Assembly: GCF_958298935.1 (NCBI RefSeq)
Contig: NC_084932.1
Location: forward strand, 21,617,501-21,681,500
Origin: Phragmites australis
Lineage: Eukaryota; Streptophyta; Magnoliopsida; Poales; Poaceae
Direction of reading: 5' to 3'
DNA length: 64,000 bases
In this document: in pieces, positions 48,605 to 61,099 of the stretch
Position numbering within the stretch: the stretch's first letter is position 1
How the letters are laid out: each line of letters starts with the position of its first letter
Translations under genes and position numbers: made by a program
The notes under the pieces: generated by a model
Databases searched by the model: none
Seen by the model: only the letters and a program-made list of their open reading frames with translations
Told to the model about the DNA's origin: nothing

Positions 48605-49196
48605 AAGGGAAGAATGGAGAGGCTGCGGCTAAATCCTGCTTATATAGGTATAGAGTATCAATACTGGTTGTGTTCTACAACCGGCATTGGAACTAGAATT
48701 AGTGCCGATTTTATAACCCAGCCGACACGGATAGTTGAACTATTAGTGCCGGTTTTTTCCTAGAACCGGCACTGATATTGTGGTGGTGGAAAGGTGCGCT
48801 AGAGTTAGGGATGACGATGCGATAGTGAGGTGGCCGAAAGGGGTGCTAGAGTTGGGGATGACGCGGCAGGGGGAGAAGAAGGCGCCTCTTTTAGACTGTA
48901 GAAATATTAGTGCCATCCTGTAATACGAACTGACACTGATACTCATTATCAGTGCTGACTCATGGTTACCAGTAGCACTGATTGATCCAAGAGCTTGCAC
49001 TGATATTGAGTATCAGTGTCAATTCAACTCAGCTCGATCGTTAATTGAGCGCGGGAAGTTATGAACCAACATTAATACTTCATCAGTGTCGATTCTATCC
49101 TAACCGACATTGATGGGGCGGCATAGATGACTGTTTATATTGTAGTAGGCTACTTATTGATTCCATAGGATATCATCCATGGAAAGATGTAATTTA

Positions 49197-50330
49197 CACT
49201 ACATGACATAAAGTCATTAGTGACAGGAGATAACCGGCATTAGTGACGGGTTCCGTACCCGTGACTTTTATCGTGTCACTAATGATAGGTCATTAGTGAT
49301 GGGTGATAACCCGTCACTAACGAAGTCATTAGTGACGGGTCATAACCGTGACCTGTCACTATTAACTGAACATTAATGGCGAGTTGTAATCTTAACCCGT
49401 CATTACTGATTGATGAATATTTTTCGTATTTTTTGGACACAAAAGAGTCAAAAAAATATTTTTTCATGCGAGCCATCCCAATGCAGGCCCATCCCATATG
49501 CCTCACAAGCTAAGCTTTTTTCACATTGTTTTCAAGTTTACGTTCCATGGGAATCAAACCCGCGACCTCCTCCTCGTGCATGTAGTCACCTTACCACCTC
49601 TGCTATCATGTAGTTGTGATAGAAACTAGATATTTTATCCTTTTAACCTTCTTTGTCAAAGGTCATTAGTGACGCGTCATAACCATGGCCCATCACTAAT
49701 GACTAATTTTGTCAAATTTCGTCGAGTGATATAATTTGATAGCTGGCCCAGAGGGCATTCGGTAAAACGGGCATAACTTTTGTATACAGACTCTGATTCG
49801 ATATTTTTTTGACTATACAGACATCTAAAAAAAAGTTACATCTGTTGAAAGATTTTTTTAGGCTAAAAACGGCTTGGAAGATTGAGTTCTCACCACCGGA
49901 AGTTTCTGCACTGTTTTCAGAACATGTGTTTATGTCCATAGCCACCACAAATATATAATGGTTCCCATTCTAGTTCTTCCGAGGTGAGAAAAAAATAATA
50001 GAAAAATAAAATTAAAAAAATATTTGCGAATATCATCATTATTGACTGGAGTTGGTCATTGGTGATGGACTACAAGTTGACCCGTCACTAATGACTGGCC
50101 TAGAACGACCCGTCACTGATGACCTAGTCATTAGCGATGGGTCACATGACGAGTCATGTTACGACCCATCACTAATAATTACTTATTAGTGACGGGTCTA
50201 TATCTAGTCCCGATCAGAAGGGACATTAGTGACGCATCCTTATTGAACCCGTCACTGATAGGACATTAGTGACGCGTGTTGAGTAGCCATCACTAATGTG
50301 ATGTCTACTTTGTTGGTTTCTTACGTAGTG
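49197..50330. mobile_element. Small non-autonomous CACTA element (GACGGGTCATAA type), complete
   Basis: Starts CACTACATGACATAAAG at 49197 and ends (minus) CACTACGTAAGAAACC at 50330, flanked by TTA on both sides (49194-49196, 50331-50333). 1134 bp. Subterminal repeats match those of 41772-43591. Contains a tRNA-like block (49546-49610) and the shared core (49755-50030). No transposase. Confidence 0.92.
49546..49610 (-). repeat. tRNA-like module in CACTA element (best preserved)
   Basis: Minus strand: TAGCAGAGGTGG (49594-49605) fits the pol III A-box TRGCNNAGYNGG at all but one position and continues TAAGG. After about 33 bases comes GGTTTGATTCC (49550-49560), the B-box with one change. It resembles the D-arm to T-arm part of a tRNA or the head of a tRNA-derived SINE. 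Confidence 0.6.
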
Positions 50331-50659
50331 TTACAAGCGTATTCTTTCGTAAAAACACGTTTACTGTTGGACAAACCTATACGATTTGTACAAGGGGAAT
50401 TTTTTTATAGAACACTACTCATACGTGGCCTTTGCTATAGGACACTCAATGTACTACAACGAAGATATTTTTCTAATATGCAGTTCATATGTAGTGTCTT
50501 GTAGTAAATATTTTTTTCTTAATATCCCACAACCAATATCACATAAGGGCAGTGTCCCAATGCAAAATAGTCCTTTGAACAATAATGTGCCCAATGAATG
50601 TGTCTTTGAAGTATTTAGGATATGAGGATTCATATTCCATCTGAACTCGATCTGACAGC

Positions 50660-51490
50660 CACTACTATAAAAACAATTTTTTAACACCCAGAATATCTTT
50701 CCACAGGCGGTTCATACGATAAACCGCTTAAGCAGTTGGTGGGGCCCCTGTAGTTTTGGATCGCCTGTGGAAACAAATTTTCACAGGCGCCTATCGGCTT
50801 ACGATAGCTGTCTGTGGTAATGGTACGATTTTTAGAGGCGGACGATATAAAAAACAGTATGTGTAAAATATCATTTCCAGAGGCGGTTCATATAAGGCGG
50901 TTTCTTATGTGAACCGTCTCTGGTAATAAGACGATTACCATAGGCGGGCCACATAAGAAGCCGCATGTGATAATGGATGATAACTTATTTTTAAAAAATT
51001 GTAACTTTTTCGTACGAAGTTAAATAGGGGCAAACTTTGTATGATAATTGTAGCGCTCGACGAGATCTATAAGTTTGTAGTTAAAAACCTTTTAATTTGA
51101 AGTCATTTAAATGTTCAAATAATCGTTTGAAGTTTCAGACAAAAAAGATCAAAATGATTGCATATGCTATTTGTATCATTAGTACTTATCTGTTGGGATG
51201 ATAAGCACGTATTTCATGTGAAAATTTGTGTGACTTGCGACGGCGTGGTCGTGGGGGTGCTTGATTGAGCCAAAAAAATCGGTATTTTAAAGAAAAATAT
51301 CGATTCAGGGACCGACTACTATAGATGTTTCTTTAAGTGAACCGTCTCTAGCAATTGGTTTATACATGCAGTCTCTTTTGTTTCTATGAAAATCATTTAT
51401 TTGCACATATCTTCCACTAGAGACAGATGGTTAAACATCTCTGTAAATGGATTACTACCCACCTCTGAAAATTGTTTTCGAGATGATATG
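50660..51490. mobile_element. Small CACTA element (CAGGCGGTT type), decayed right end
   Basis: Begins CACTACTATAAAAACAATTTT at 50660. The right end near 51490 holds the complementary AAAATTGTTTT, but the terminal CACTA is mutated. Subterminal repeats (CACAGGCGGTTCATA) and a reverse-orientation CAACTACAAxxTTGTAGATC module (51000-51110) place it with 12288-13763 and 31981-33332. No target duplication found. Confidence 0.7.
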
Positions 51491-53589
51491 GTATACTGTG
51501 GATTCTGCATTAGGAGTCCATTCTGATGTAAAGAAGGATTTGTTCCAACACAGCTAGGCCATGTTTTATACCTTTAATTGCTCCTATCATTTCAGCCAGC
51601 TAACAGACTGAAGGTCATCCATTAGTTAGCCACCCTGGCTCCTGATCAGAATCGGTAACGTGCCAATGCTGCATAAAGTGTGAACTTCATTACCCTATTT
51701 TTGTGCCAAAAGAGTGCGGATGAGAGCTATAGTAGTCCTGGGGTCCTAATATTGTGCCAAGGAGATATGTGAGCTTTTCCAGTCTCAATTATGTTGTGTG
51801 CTACGGCTACTCTGGGCTTTTCTTGCATCATTTGGGTTACTCATGCCCTTAGTGTGTTGTGATGACACACTCTTTATCTTCTCAGTTAGTGTCTTGTGAT
51901 GCATACTTGCAATTCACTCACCACTCTCAGAATAAGCGGCAAGCTGTACCTAGGAGAGAAGATATCTGAATATGTTGGTTCCATATTTTTTTTATATTAT
52001 GATGTAGACTTACAATCTGTAGAACATTATACTAAGTTATATATGTTCGAAACTGGGCACAAGAATCAATATTTTTTCAAAGAAAATAACCCTCCTGCCT
52101 AATGGATCAATGATAAGGTTGACTTCAAGTAAAGATGCCATCGATGCATGTTTTATCCTTCCTACTTCTAAAACATTGGAATATAGTTTGGTGCATGAAG
52201 CTTAATAATATAGACTGATATATTGGTTACTGTCTTTTATCACGTTTCATGATTATTCGGGGCCAAAATAAAAATCAATATATTATTTGCAACATAAATA
52301 TACAAATGCACCAGGTGGAGCATTATGTCAGGCAAAAGTAAAGTTTATGCACTCAAGTACTGTTCAAGGCATTATGCGAATTAACTACCACTATACATGA
52401 CAATAGACAATGGCAAAGCAACCTGCAGCATTATCCTTCATTACTTATGTCCCTTAGCATGAGGATTAACATGCGAAGCTAAGTACTGGCACGTCACACT
52501 AGACCGTGTTATATCTCTGCTTCAAGATGCCCAAGTTAACATAGACCAAAAGCTACAAATAAATTTACGTGTGCATTGTTCCCTTTTGCATCACCTTATG
52601 TTCAGGACCACAGTTTGTTTTCTCCATCAGAATGTGCACTACTGCAACATAATATATAAGAACAGTGATATATTATGCATTCAAGCCCTCCTATTTCTTT
52701 ATTTTCTGATTTCTCTTCAACACATGGTCACTGACAAGTGATGCCTCTAACACTAGAGAACCCACTTCTTAGCTATAGTTCATATAAAATTTGTAAGTAC
52801 TGAATCTGTGCAAACATCACTGCAATCATATCTGCAGATATATACAATCTAGGACGCACCTAATCACCAAAATAAACCTATCTTTTTTGAGAGAAAAGGT
52901 AGTGGAAACGATTTATATATTATGGTAACGAAAGAGATTAATCTTGAAAAACCAGCAAACAACTCAATCAACGCTAGGTGGGAATCGGACCGTGGCTCTC
53001 AACTACAAAACACTGGTGGATATATGTCCTTTTGTCAGGATCATGTGCCAGATTATGGATGATCTTTCTATATATGAACCTGTCTTTGGTCATACAACAA
53101 CACGTACATCTGTACTAGGACTATATGCGCAGGACTCGAGCTATGTGTTTGTGTTAAAATTCAAATTATTATCCCATTATTAATTAGTAATTATATATTA
53201 ACATCGATACTGATCAATATAGCAGTATAAGTAATAAAAAATTCTAATATAATTAACATATCATAGCTAAGTACAATCTATGGAACATTGGTTCTTGAGA
53301 TCTTGTTTGGATTTGCCTGGTATATCCCAGTCCAATCCTCTCATAGAGGGCTAAATATAAGATCAGCATTCATCGATCGAGTGATGATCTAATCGATCTG
53401 TCACTGGTCCGTACGAATGAAGCTTTAAATATATTGATTATCCGTTTGTTCTGCTAATTAGCATGTTCCTCCATAGAACACAACAGCTCATTGAGACTAA
53501 GTGATTATTCGTTTGTGTTTCTAAAATTCTATCTATATTAAAGTCTAAATTTGGCTCTTGCACACTTGATTCGCACAAGTCTCTCACCC
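51491..53589. other. Intergenic region, no gene recognised
   Basis: AT-rich sequence without long open frames, element termini or repeats that I can identify. The frames at 51896-52102 and 52944-53183 look random. Confidence 0.4.
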
Positions 53590-53975
53590 AGCCTGCTTCG
53601 GACCATGCTGTCAAGGGACTTCGCACGCTATGCATCCTAGTTTCATGGAATGTCTGGAAGGAGCGGAACAACCGTCTTTTGAACCGATAGGAAAAAACAG
53701 TAGACCGGGTTGTCTTCGAGCTCTAGGAAGAGGCTCGGCAGTGGACAATGGCGGATGCAAAAGCCTTGGATGTCATACTGCCGGCGATGGCCAATAGCAC
53801 GACTTAATGCTTCCTTCTTTCAAAGCTTGTAGTGCTGGGTGTCTTACTCTTGTGAGTTGCTTAAGTTTTCTAGCGTTTAGTCCTTTCGGCCTGAGACTCC
53901 CACCGATTGCTCGGTTTTCTTGTGTCAGCAGTATGTGCCTTACATGCTGCCTGTACCTTTCTCTCTCTCTTAATT
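53590..53975 (+). mobile_element. LINE (L1-type) 3' end fragment
   Basis: The plus strand reads HAVKGLRTLCILVSWNVWKERNNRLL then a stop near 53689. The W-VWKERNNR-F motif is the hallmark C-terminal end of plant L1 ORF2 proteins. It is followed by a 3' leader-like stretch rich in T and CT to about 53975. Severely 5'-truncated. Confidence 0.6.
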
Positions 53976-54203
53976 AATCTAGCTAAGCCGTTTTACGGAT
54001 CTTTCAAAATTTATTTATATTCTTTGAGTTGCAACAAGGCCATAGAAAAATCATATTCCACACTCTGTTCTAATTATGTTCATAAGTCAGAATCTTTATG
54101 CGCTATTCTGGAAAGATGTCCATTTTGAATTACATATGGATATCCTAGCTAGTAATGAAATATATTGTTAAATTTGATTAAATACTCATTGAGCATGTGT
54201 TGT

Positions 54204-54265
54204 TCCTGAGAGTCAAACCTATGACCTCTCACCTTATGCAAAGCCTCCTTACCATCTAACCTATC
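54204..54265 (-). repeat. tRNA-like module in CACTA remnant
   Basis: Minus strand: A-box-like TAGGTTAGATGG (54252-54263) continuing TAAGG, then after about 32 bases AGGTTTGACTC (54209-54219), a B-box with changes. Same arrangement as at 49546-49610. Confidence 0.45.
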
Positions 54266-54795
54266 ATTTATTCCTAAGAACTATAAGATATTCTATCTTT
54301 GATTCCTAAGAACTATAAGATATGCTATCTTTTTGAACTTTGTTATCTAAAACTTTTGACGATTATTTGGGCTTCAAAATGACTTTAAAAAGAAAAGTTG
54401 CCAACTACAAAGTTGTAGATCTCGTTAAGAGCAATACTTTTCATATAAATATTGTTTCATCCAACTCAGTATGCATATTTTATGATTTTTTAACACCTCA
54501 CGAAAAACATACAAACCAACACTTAACCAACTTAAGCATTGCATGTATTATCATTTATTATGTAATTACTACTGTTAGAGATGCTCATTTTACCTCAGTT
54601 ATATTTTTGGATCATTGCATATTTTGTCCAACTTGAAACTAAACTGACCCACATGAAAGTCATAACAGATCATTACATATACAATATGTTAATCATTCTT
54701 TAGTGATTACGTATTACATATATTATCATGTCACCATGTTTTTACTAATTTTATACTTTTTCATCTAGTTTAGGAATGCTAGGCATTACCATGAG

Positions 54796-57297
54796 TGTAA
54801 GACCCCAAACTCGGGTTCCCTTGTGCCTCCTGTATCAGTCTCTGGATCAATTAGCTAATACGCATAGAACTCAACAGAATGATATTAAATAAATACTTCA
54901 AACAAAATAATTACCTAAAAATAGCGAACGATGGCCTCATGGACTAGGATCCATGGCTGACCAGCCGGGTAGAAGAGCCTACAATTAAACAAAGCGAAAC
55001 AACCCAATGCCACAGGCAACTCGGGTGCGAACGTGACCTTAGACTTATTCTCTTTAACTTCATCTGGATCGAGGTTGATCTCGCTCTCAACAATTTGAAA
55101 GCAGCAAGATTGAGTACAGAAGATACTCAACAAGTCCTATACTATTGCAAAAGGGTTGATAGATGCATAAAGGATGAATCAAGGATAAGGCTTTACAGTT
55201 TAGTTTTAAGCGTAAAGTAGTTTTCATACAGATATTAAGTTATATTCTCTACTGATAACTTTGAAACGGTGTAAACAAGGTCTCAAGGCATATCTGGGGG
55301 ATTTTTGGTCCTAGGAGGGGCTACACCCCACTTCGTAGTCCCTATCATTATGTATAGTGTACCTTTAGTACCACATAGCTTGTAGCATATCGAGCTAGCA
55401 ACCTTATCATATGGACATCTAGTCGACACACTCACTCATCAAAGATACACAAGTCCCGAGTCTAACTAGGTGAGGTCATTGCTTAGCATGTCCATGATCA
55501 CGAATAAAGCTATTTGAATAAATTTGCACTCTATAAAGGTTGTACACTGCACCCATACGATATGCTCAGCCTCCAACCATTGCAAGCCGAGCAGCAAATC
55601 ATACCAGGACGCTCCAATCCCCTTCCCTTGCTGGACTATATACTACGAGACACTCCAAGTGCTTCAGGTCTACGCAAGGGATGACAGGGTACCAATGGGA
55701 CCTTTGTAAAGAGTTTGTTTCCATAAACATCCACAAAGCACTTGAACAGAAGCTTGGATTCACATTGCTCCCCTATCCTCCTAGTAAAATGTCTAGCTTG
55801 ATTGGGAAATAGAAAGATGAAGTCCTACCCATAACATGACGCATGGTTGCCCTAGGGTGGCTTAACATGACGGTGCAATGACTCAATACTTATATGACTG
55901 GTGCAGTATCATCAGCTGGCAATGAACACCATGCAGGTAAATCAAGCCCCCAAGAGTATCCTCACCGGAAGATTACTCTACTTGCCCCTGCCAAATCAGT
56001 TTTCACCCATTTTACACACCACCCGCCATATCCCACACTATATCTAGGATTCCAAAATCACCAAAGATTCATGGCATAAGAGTTGAATTGATTAATCAGT
56101 GAAGTGACATCTCTGAACAGATGTTTTCCATCATAAGAATGCTAGATATCAAGGGGTTATCCGATGTTAATATAGATAAAGACAGGTAATCCTAAGGTGA
56201 CATGGATTTTCGGACAATGACATTTAAGGCAGGACAATTGTTTGATAGGATTTAACTACTGCAGACAGTTGAAATAGCACAATACATAGCACATATGATG
56301 ATAAATCAAGTTTTAAGTTGATCAATTAGATTATTGAAAACATGGGTTCAAAATGATCAAGGATATAAGACTTGCCTTCTCCAAAGTCTTCTTCTAGCTC
56401 TTGATCGATGTCGGGCTTCTCCGGTTCCTTAGCAAATTATTTTGGTTCTACAAACACGATTATGATTAACGAAGGCCTATACTAGAGAAGAATCAAATAA
56501 AATCAAATGGAAAACCAAATGAACCCTAAGGGATATCAAACTAAGATATAAAGATATATCTCGAATTTAGATGAATTTAAGTAAAAGAATCGCTAGAATC
56601 GGAGTAAGAACAGAGAAGTTATAGCTCTCGGAATATTTAATCTAAAATTAAATCAAGAAAATACTAAAATACACTATTCATAGGTGGGCCCAGTGGGACC
56701 CATTGAACAGTACGGAGCTCATCGTACGGTGCACTATTGGGGCCCTAATGCACAGTGCTCGGGTTGGGCTGGATATGGGCTTGGGCTTGGGCCTAAACCA
56801 GGTTGCACAGAAGGAAAAGCAAAAAGGGGTGGCCAGAGAAGAGAAAAGGATTTTGGAAATTGATTGGGGTAAATTGAAATAGATTCATTTGAATTGGGGT
56901 TTGAATTTGGATTTGGCATTAATTCAAATAAGAGTATTTGAATTAGGATTTGGATTTGAAGCTTTGAGATTTGGGAGAGGCTCGAATTCAAAAGGTTTGA
57001 ATTTGATTGTATTTTAGCTGAATTGAATCCAAGAAATAGATTTGAATTTGAGAGACATTCAAATTCAATTCTCCACTCAAAGAACCATAAGAACAAATAA
57101 AGCAAAATTCATATGATTCAAATTATTGTAGGGGTTAATTTAGAAATTAATTTGGTGTTAAAATATATTTGAATATATACATACAAGTATATATATTCAA
57201 ATATAAAAATTGCTAGGATTTTATATTGGTTTAAGTAACTTTTTTAAAAAGTAGTGAATTTTTCTATAATTTAAATGCTACAACTCAAGATGTTACA
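54796..57297 (-). repeat. Solo LTR, Del-type gypsy, with intact target duplication
   Basis: Minus strand begins TGTAACATCTTGAG and ends CGAGTTTGGGGTCTTACA. 2502 bp, flanked by ATGAG on both sides (54791-54795, 57298-57302). No internal region, so it is the product of recombination between the two LTRs of a full element. Open frames across it, including 56734-57105, are LTR sequence. Confidence 0.88.
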
Positions 57298-59194
57298 ATG
57301 AGTAACCCACAATGAAACGAGTCAAGCTCGATAAGTTACAGATACCCAAATTGTTGCAGATCATATTTGGATATTTTTATGGCTTCAAGTGAGAAGTTGT
57401 CAACTACTAAGTTGTAGATCTTGTTGAGAGTTATAATTTTCATATAAAAAAGTCTTCATCCGACTCTGTATGTAAAAGTTATGAATTTTCGAAGATTCCG
57501 TATGCAAACCATTATCACTGCTGGTTAATAACTCCACCATTAGTGCCAATTCATAACATGAAATGACCATGAACCAGCACTAATACTATCAGTGTCGGTT
57601 CGTGACATGTACTGGCACCCATGATGGTTTTTCATTGTCGGTTCTTTTCAGATTGACTATGGCTGCTTTAGGTTCCTAACATGAACCGGTAGTATACATT
57701 ATCAGTGCCAGTTTTTAAGGAACTAGCAGGTTCATGGATTGGTGTTTATGTAGTAATGTAACTCGGTTAAATCTATAACAATGGTGTTGATAAAAAAATT
57801 CAGGATCAAACCCCAATCACTAAAGTACATTAGTTGCAAAAAAACATGCATATAGGAAATATATATGGGACGAATGGCATAAGATGTGCTTTATTGAACA
57901 GTGATTCTCAATAGTCATAGAGGTCAAATAAGATAGGACGTTTTGATCTTAAGAAGAAGCTAGTAGTTTTTGAGCTATTTGAGAATTTTTCAGGGGTTAA
58001 GTTGAGGGTCAACACTATACTAGTGAAGACGAGATACATGCACAAAGCACAAATTCTTCTTTCTGGAGTGGCATCCTGTCATTTGAATTCCTGATGCTAG
58101 AAATGTATTAAATCTAAGAAATAGATTTGAATTTGAGAGATATTCAAATTCAAATGTCCACTCAAAGAACCATAAGAACAAATAAACCAAAATTCATATG
58201 ATTCAAATTATTGCAGGGATTAATTAAAAAATTTATTTTGTGTTATAATGTATTTGAATATATACATACAAGTATATACATTCAAATATCTAATTTGTAA
58301 GTATTTTATATTTGTTTAAATATTTTTTAAAAAGTAGCGAATTTTTCTATAATCTAAATGCTAAAACTTGGGATGTTACAATGAGTAAGCCACAACGAAA
58401 GGAGTCGAGCTCGGTAAGTTACAGATATCAAAATGGTTGCGAATTATATTTGGATATTTTGATGGCTTCAAGTGAGAAGTTGTCAACTACCAAGTTGTCG
58501 ATCTTTTTGAGAGCTATAATTTTCAATAAAAAAGTCTTCATCCGACTCCGTATGTAAAAGTTATGAATTGCCAAAGATTCCATATGCAAACCATTATCAC
58601 TACTGGTTCGTAACTCCAGTACTAGTGCCAATTAATAACATGAACTGGCCATGAACCAACACTAATAGTATCAGTGTTGGTTCGTGATATGAACTGGCAT
58701 CGATGATGATTTTTCACTATCGGTTCTTTCCGGATGGACTATGGCTGCTGCAGGTTCCTAACATGAATCGGTAGTTTACATTATCAGTGCCAGTTTTTAA
58801 GGAACTAGCTGTGATAGAGGTTCATGGATTGGTGTTTTTTAGTATTGTAACTCGGTTAAATCTATAACAATGGTGTTGATAAAAAAATTCAGGATCAAAC
58901 CCCAATCACTAAAGTACATTAGTCGCAAAAAACATGCATATAGGAAATATATATGGGACGAATGGCATAAGATGTGCTTTGTTGAACAGTGATTCTCAAT
59001 AGTCATAGAGGTCAAATAAGATAGGATGTTTTGATCTTAAGAAGAAGCTAGTAGTTTTTGAGCTATTTGAGAATTTTTCAGGGGAAAAGTTGAGGGTCAA
59101 CACTATACTAGTGAAGATGATATACATGCACAAAGCACAAATTCTTCTTTCTGGAGTGGCATCCTGTCATTTGAATTCCTGATGCTAGACATGC
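57026..59194. repeat. Direct tandem duplication, about 1.09 kb
   Basis: 57026-58106 and 58111-59194 are highly similar over their whole length (offset 1085-1088). Each copy holds the last 270 bp of the solo LTR, the ATGAG junction, the CACTA remnant's right part and about 350 bp of flank ending CTGATGCTAG. The second copy therefore has an LTR fragment (58111-58380) without its other end. The duplication came after the LTR insertion. Confidence 0.88.
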
Positions 59195-59304
59195 AAACAA
59201 CAACCATATTCCTTGCATGTCCTTCATTAATGGAAAGGTAGCTTTCCTAGTCCCAAGTACAACTACACTGTATTAAGCAACTTTCAATTAATTCTCCTAA
59301 AGAA

Positions 59305-61099
59305 TTTTGGAAAAGGGAAGCTTTATTAACTCTTATAGTCACATCAAGGTAATACAATGCATAAGAGTTGACCCCCCGACTTCTTCATAAGAATGCAAAC
59401 AACCAAACAAAAGAAACAAATAAGAAAATAATAACATCTAAAACAAAAGAGACCATGCCGTCAATGCGACGATTATGGTGATGGAGCTTCAAGGCGAAGA
59501 TTAGAGCGCTACCCAAACTGGGTAAAGAGCTCTCTAGCTGCTCACTCTATGTGTGCACATCCAAATGTAATAAACTGACGATGTTCCTATTGTTGCATGA
59601 GTGACCACGTACGAAGCAAATTTGTACAAGTAAAAATAACCTGCAAAGGAGAAGCATGTTTTCTTTTGTTAAAGACCATGTCGTTCCTACATAACCATAG
59701 TGACCAGCAAAAGGAGACCACCACCACTAGAACATTAGCTTTCAAATTTTTACTAAGACCACATAGCCAAGTTTCAAACATGTTTGGTGCACTTCGTGGT
59801 TGGTAAGGATTTGTCGCCACTTGGACTATAAACCACGCGGAACGAACGAATCGACATTCAAAGAAGAAATGCTTAATTGTTTCCAGTTTGTGACAAAAGT
59901 AGCACTTCTGATTGCCTTGCCATTATCTTTTAGTGAGGTTCTCCTTTGTTAGTAGCACACCTTTGCGTGTGTACTAGAGGAAGATCTTAACTTTTAATTG
60001 AAATCTTAGTTTCCACATCTATTTGTACTGGATAGGTCATTATGAACAAGGGCTCTATAGAGTGAATTGACAGAGAATCTTCCCGAATGGTTTAAGTTCC
60101 ATCGAAAATCATCTCATTCTTCGGTCAAGTTAATGTTTGTAAGGCGAGAAACTAGATCATTCCACATTGTTTTGGGCCAATCAGGTCCCTTCTGAATGAG
60201 ATTCTTGGTGGCAAGGCCACTAAAACGGTAGCCACCTTGTCTTGTTTATTTCGAACTATGTTATATAGCTCTGGGTATTGGTCTCTTAACGGTGAATTAC
60301 CCAACCAACTATCTTCTCAAAATCTGATTTCTGACCCATCTTTTATATGAAAAGAGCCACACCAAAATATAGTATGCTTTACTTTCATTAAGCCAGACCA
60401 AAAGTTTGAATCATCTGGTTTCCCCTCCACTTGAATAAGTGGTTTAGATTCCAGATATTTATTTCGAAGGAGGTCTTGCCACACCCCAGAAATTGGTACA
60501 ACATTTGTAGAGGAGAGCAGCAATTTGGATGTCCAGGTTTAGATCCCAAAGCCTCCTTGATCTTTGGGTTGGCATAGGACTTTCCATTTAGCCAAGCGGT
60601 ATTTATTTTTATGACTATCACTTTGCCAATAAAACCTAGATCAAAAGTAGTCAAGTCTTTTTAGAACCCCTATTGGAATTAAGAAAAATGACATCATGTA
60701 TGCAGGAAGATTGCTCAGAACCGAGTTAACAAGGATGAGTCTTCCCCCCAATGTTAGGTATTTACCTATCCAGCTCCTTAGTCTTTTTTCCAAATGTTCT
60801 TCTACTCCTTTCCAATTTTTATTTCTTAACTTATGATAGTGTATCAGGATCCCTTGATAGCACACGAAAGCTCACCCTTAACACATCCAAAGATATCCGT
60901 ATACTACTCAGCATGATCCATTGCCTTGCTAAAGAAGAACAATTCACTTTTGTGAAAGTTTATTTTTAGACCGGATAGTTGTTCAAAGGAGCATAGCAAA
61001 AGCTTTAAGTTCATCAATTTTTGGAAGTCATGGTCCATAAAAGGATTTTGTCATCGGTATATTGAAGGATTGAAAGCCCATTATCTACTAGATGGGGCA
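59305..61099 (-). mobile_element. LINE (L1-type) ORF2 3' half, interrupted by a CACTA element
   Basis: Minus-strand translation, with frameshifts, gives the reverse-transcriptase box around 61060 (HLVDNGLSILQYTDDKILLW, with YTDD in place of YADD), GLKINFHKSELFFFS (about 60955), KLRNKNWKGVEEHLEKRLRSW and GGRLILVNSVLSNLPAYMMSFF (60865-60641), KWL-type blocks (60523-60317), and the terminal WSLWLCRNDMVFNKRKHASP block (59820-59587). A 3' leader follows to about 59305, ending TTAATAAAGC...CCAAAA. The 5' part of the RT is cut off at 61100 by the CACTA insertion and should continue beyond the window. Confidence 0.85.

Larger units (their letters stand above)
46125..49150 (-). mobile_element. CACTA-type element carrying fragments of a captured gene
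   Basis: Left end CATACTAGGAATGACC (one base short of CACTACTAGG), right end (minus) GCCTACTACAATATAAAC. Subterminal repeats ATCAGTGCCGGTT occupy 46140-46380 and 48650-49130. No transposase. The interior carries, on the minus strand, a TATATAAG box (48639-48646), a GC-rich proline-coding leader and two exon-like coding fragments. The termini do not match each other well and no target duplication is visible, so the boundaries are approximate. Confidence 0.6.
54180..57758. mobile_element. CACTA remnant split by a solo LTR
   Basis: The right end at 57758 reads, on the minus strand, CATTACTACATAAACACC, close to the left end of the large CACTA element at 20217. 57500-57740 holds subterminal motifs (ATCAGTGTCGGTTCGTGACATG). 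Left of the solo LTR, 54204-54265 is a tRNA-like block and 54354-54492 a CAACTACAAAGTTGTAGATC module; right of it, 57358-57500 has another such module. The left terminus was not found. Confidence 0.5.
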
